Positions 33,333 through 34,246 of a stretch of DNA of 34,246 nt are shown piece by piece; within the stretch, counting starts at the first letter, position 1; each line of letters begins with the position of its first letter. Origin of the DNA: Candidatus Pelagibacter sp. (GTDB taxonomy: Bacteria > Pseudomonadota > Alphaproteobacteria > Pelagibacterales > Pelagibacteraceae); assembly GCA_028224115.1 (NCBI GenBank), contig JAOIVP010000005.1, forward strand, positions 1 through 34,246, written 5' to 3'. A program made the position numbers and the translations under genes. The notes under the pieces were generated by a model that saw only the letters and a program-made list of their open reading frames with translations, was not told where the DNA came from and did not search any database.

Positions 33333-34246
33333 TTTCTGTTTCTGGTAAAATATGGACAGAACAAAAAGTTAATAAAAATTTATTTGAAAAATTTAAACAA
33401 GACTTTGGTTTAGGAGATATTCTATCAAAGTTAATTATTACTCGAAATTATGACTCATCAGAAATATATGGAATAAATAATAACCAGAAATTAATAAATA
33501 CATTTAATGATGACAAAGACTTTCAAAAAGCTTTACTAATTCTTATTAATACTATTAAAAATAATGAAAATATTTGTATCTTGGGGGATTATGATGTCGA
33601 TGGTGCTTGCGCTACTTCATTGTTAGTTCGATATTTTGCTCATATTAATCAAAAACATTTTTTTTATATTCCTGACAGAGTCGAAGATGGTTATGGAGCA
33701 AGTATAAAACTTTTTCAAAAACTAATTTTAAGGAAACCCAAATTAGTAATAATGGTTGATTGTGGCTCTACTTCAAATGAAGCTATTAATTACCTAAACA
33801 AGCACAATATCAAATCAATAATAATTGATCATCATGAAATAAATAAGCCACACCCAAAATCAAATGTTATTATCAATCCAAAAAAAGAATTAATTAAAAA
33901 AGAAAAATCTCTTTTATGTGCAACTGCATTAACATATTTTTTTATAGAAATTCTAATTAAAGAAACTAATTCAAATTATAAAATATCTGATTTCCTAATT
34001 TATGTATTACTTGCAACCATATGCGATGTAATGCCCCTAAGAAAAATTAATAAGATAATTGCACGTAATGCTATTGATAATTTAAACATTCAAAATAATT
34101 TAGCTTTAAATCATTTGCTTCAACAACATAATTTAAAAAAAAAGTTAACTGTTGATGATTTGGGTTTTTTAGTTGGACCAATAATTAATTCTGGTGGAAG
34201 ACTTAATAATTCTAATTACGGTGTAGAATTATTATCTACAGATGAT
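33329..34246 (+). CDS. recJ: Single-stranded-DNA-specific exonuclease RecJ, N-terminal part (3' end outside window)
   Basis: RecJ degrades single-stranded DNA 5' to 3' in recombinational, mismatch and base excision repair. The frame starts at ATG 33329 (overlapping the glpX TGA by 4 bases) and is open to the last base, giving 306 residues of a protein that is usually about 570-600. The DHH-phosphoesterase motifs are present: motif I ILGDYDVDG (Asp87-Asp89-Asp91), MVDCGS, and the DHH motif at residues 167-169 (IIIDHHEINKPHPK). Later blocks are TICDVMPL and the start of the GGR motif in VGPIINSGGRLNNSNYGVEL. Confidence 0.95.
   Translation, partial: MISVSGKIWTEQKVNKNLFEKFKQDFGLGDILSKLIITRNYDSSEIYGINNNQKLINTFNDDKDFQKALLILINTIKNNENICILGDYDVDGACATSLLVRYFAHINQKHFFYIPDRVEDGYGASIKLFQKLILRKPKLVIMVDCGSTSNEAINYLNKHNIKSIIIDHHEINKPHPKSNVIINPKKELIKKEKSLLCATALTYFFIEILIKETNSNYKISDFLIYVLLATICDVMPLRKINKIIARNAIDNLNIQNNLALNHLLQQHNLKKKLTVDDLGFLVGPIINSGGRLNNSNYGVELLSTDD

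Noticed and set aside
33074..33364. Minus-strand frame over the end of glpX and start of recJ
   Set aside because: Both plus-strand genes are clearly conserved here; no homology or start signal seen.

Overview
This window looks like part of the chromosome of a streamlined marine alphaproteobacterium of the SAR11 clade (Pelagibacterales). The base composition is very A+T-rich by eye. Coding density is extreme: most neighbouring genes overlap by 1-14 bases or sit a few bases apart, and three convergent pairs share bases at their stop codons. Gene order is classical alphaproteobacterial (nagZ-scpA-scpB-tatABC-serS, yajC-secD-secF, uvrA/ssb-gyrA-coaD-ppi-tgt, recG/sdhE, mltB-rlpA-dac-tmk-holB-metG-tatD, glpX-recJ), and a homologue of the mitochondrial complex I subunit NDUFS4 is present. 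I see no mobile element, phage gene, CRISPR array or integron. This is core genome.

Layout. Positions 2-7308 (+): the end of nagZ, then chromosome condensation (scpA, scpB), Tat export (tatA, tatB, tatC), serS, and Sec export accessories (yajC, secD, secF). Positions 7305-10815 (-): a stand-alone PuuD-type membrane protein and uvrA. Positions 10904-16270 (+): ssb, gyrA, coaD, a secreted cyclophilin, tgt and tRNA-Lys. Positions 16280-20260 are mixed: an M48 metalloprotease with a Tat-like signal (-), a possible 25-residue membrane peptide (+), a DUF502 membrane protein (+), recG (-), sdhE (+) and tRNA-Ser (-). Positions 20348-28709 (+): a nine-gene run from a RarD-type permease through murein enzymes (mltB, an RlpA-like protein, a D,D-carboxypeptidase) to tmk, holB, metG, tatD and a metallo-hydrolase. 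Positions 28704-30932 (-): glutathione peroxidase, nhaA and a zinc-ribbon protein. Positions 31026-34246 (+): tRNA-Pro, the NDUFS4-like gene, a shortened SbmA/BacA-type transporter, glpX and the first 306 codons of recJ, which runs off the window.

No stretch of more than 300 bases lacks a gene; the longest gaps are about 80-110 bases around tRNAs and divergent starts.

No clearly new multi-gene system is visible. The best leads are changes inside familiar genes: a tRNA-guanine transglycosylase that has lost two of its four zinc ligands, an SbmA/BacA family member lacking about 80 N-terminal residues, an RlpA-like lipoprotein without recognisable catalytic residues, glutamine at the quinolone-contact serine of GyrA, a candidate 25-residue membrane peptide, and an identical promoter block upstream of two tRNA genes, one of which appears to drive an mRNA starting 5 bases after the tRNA.
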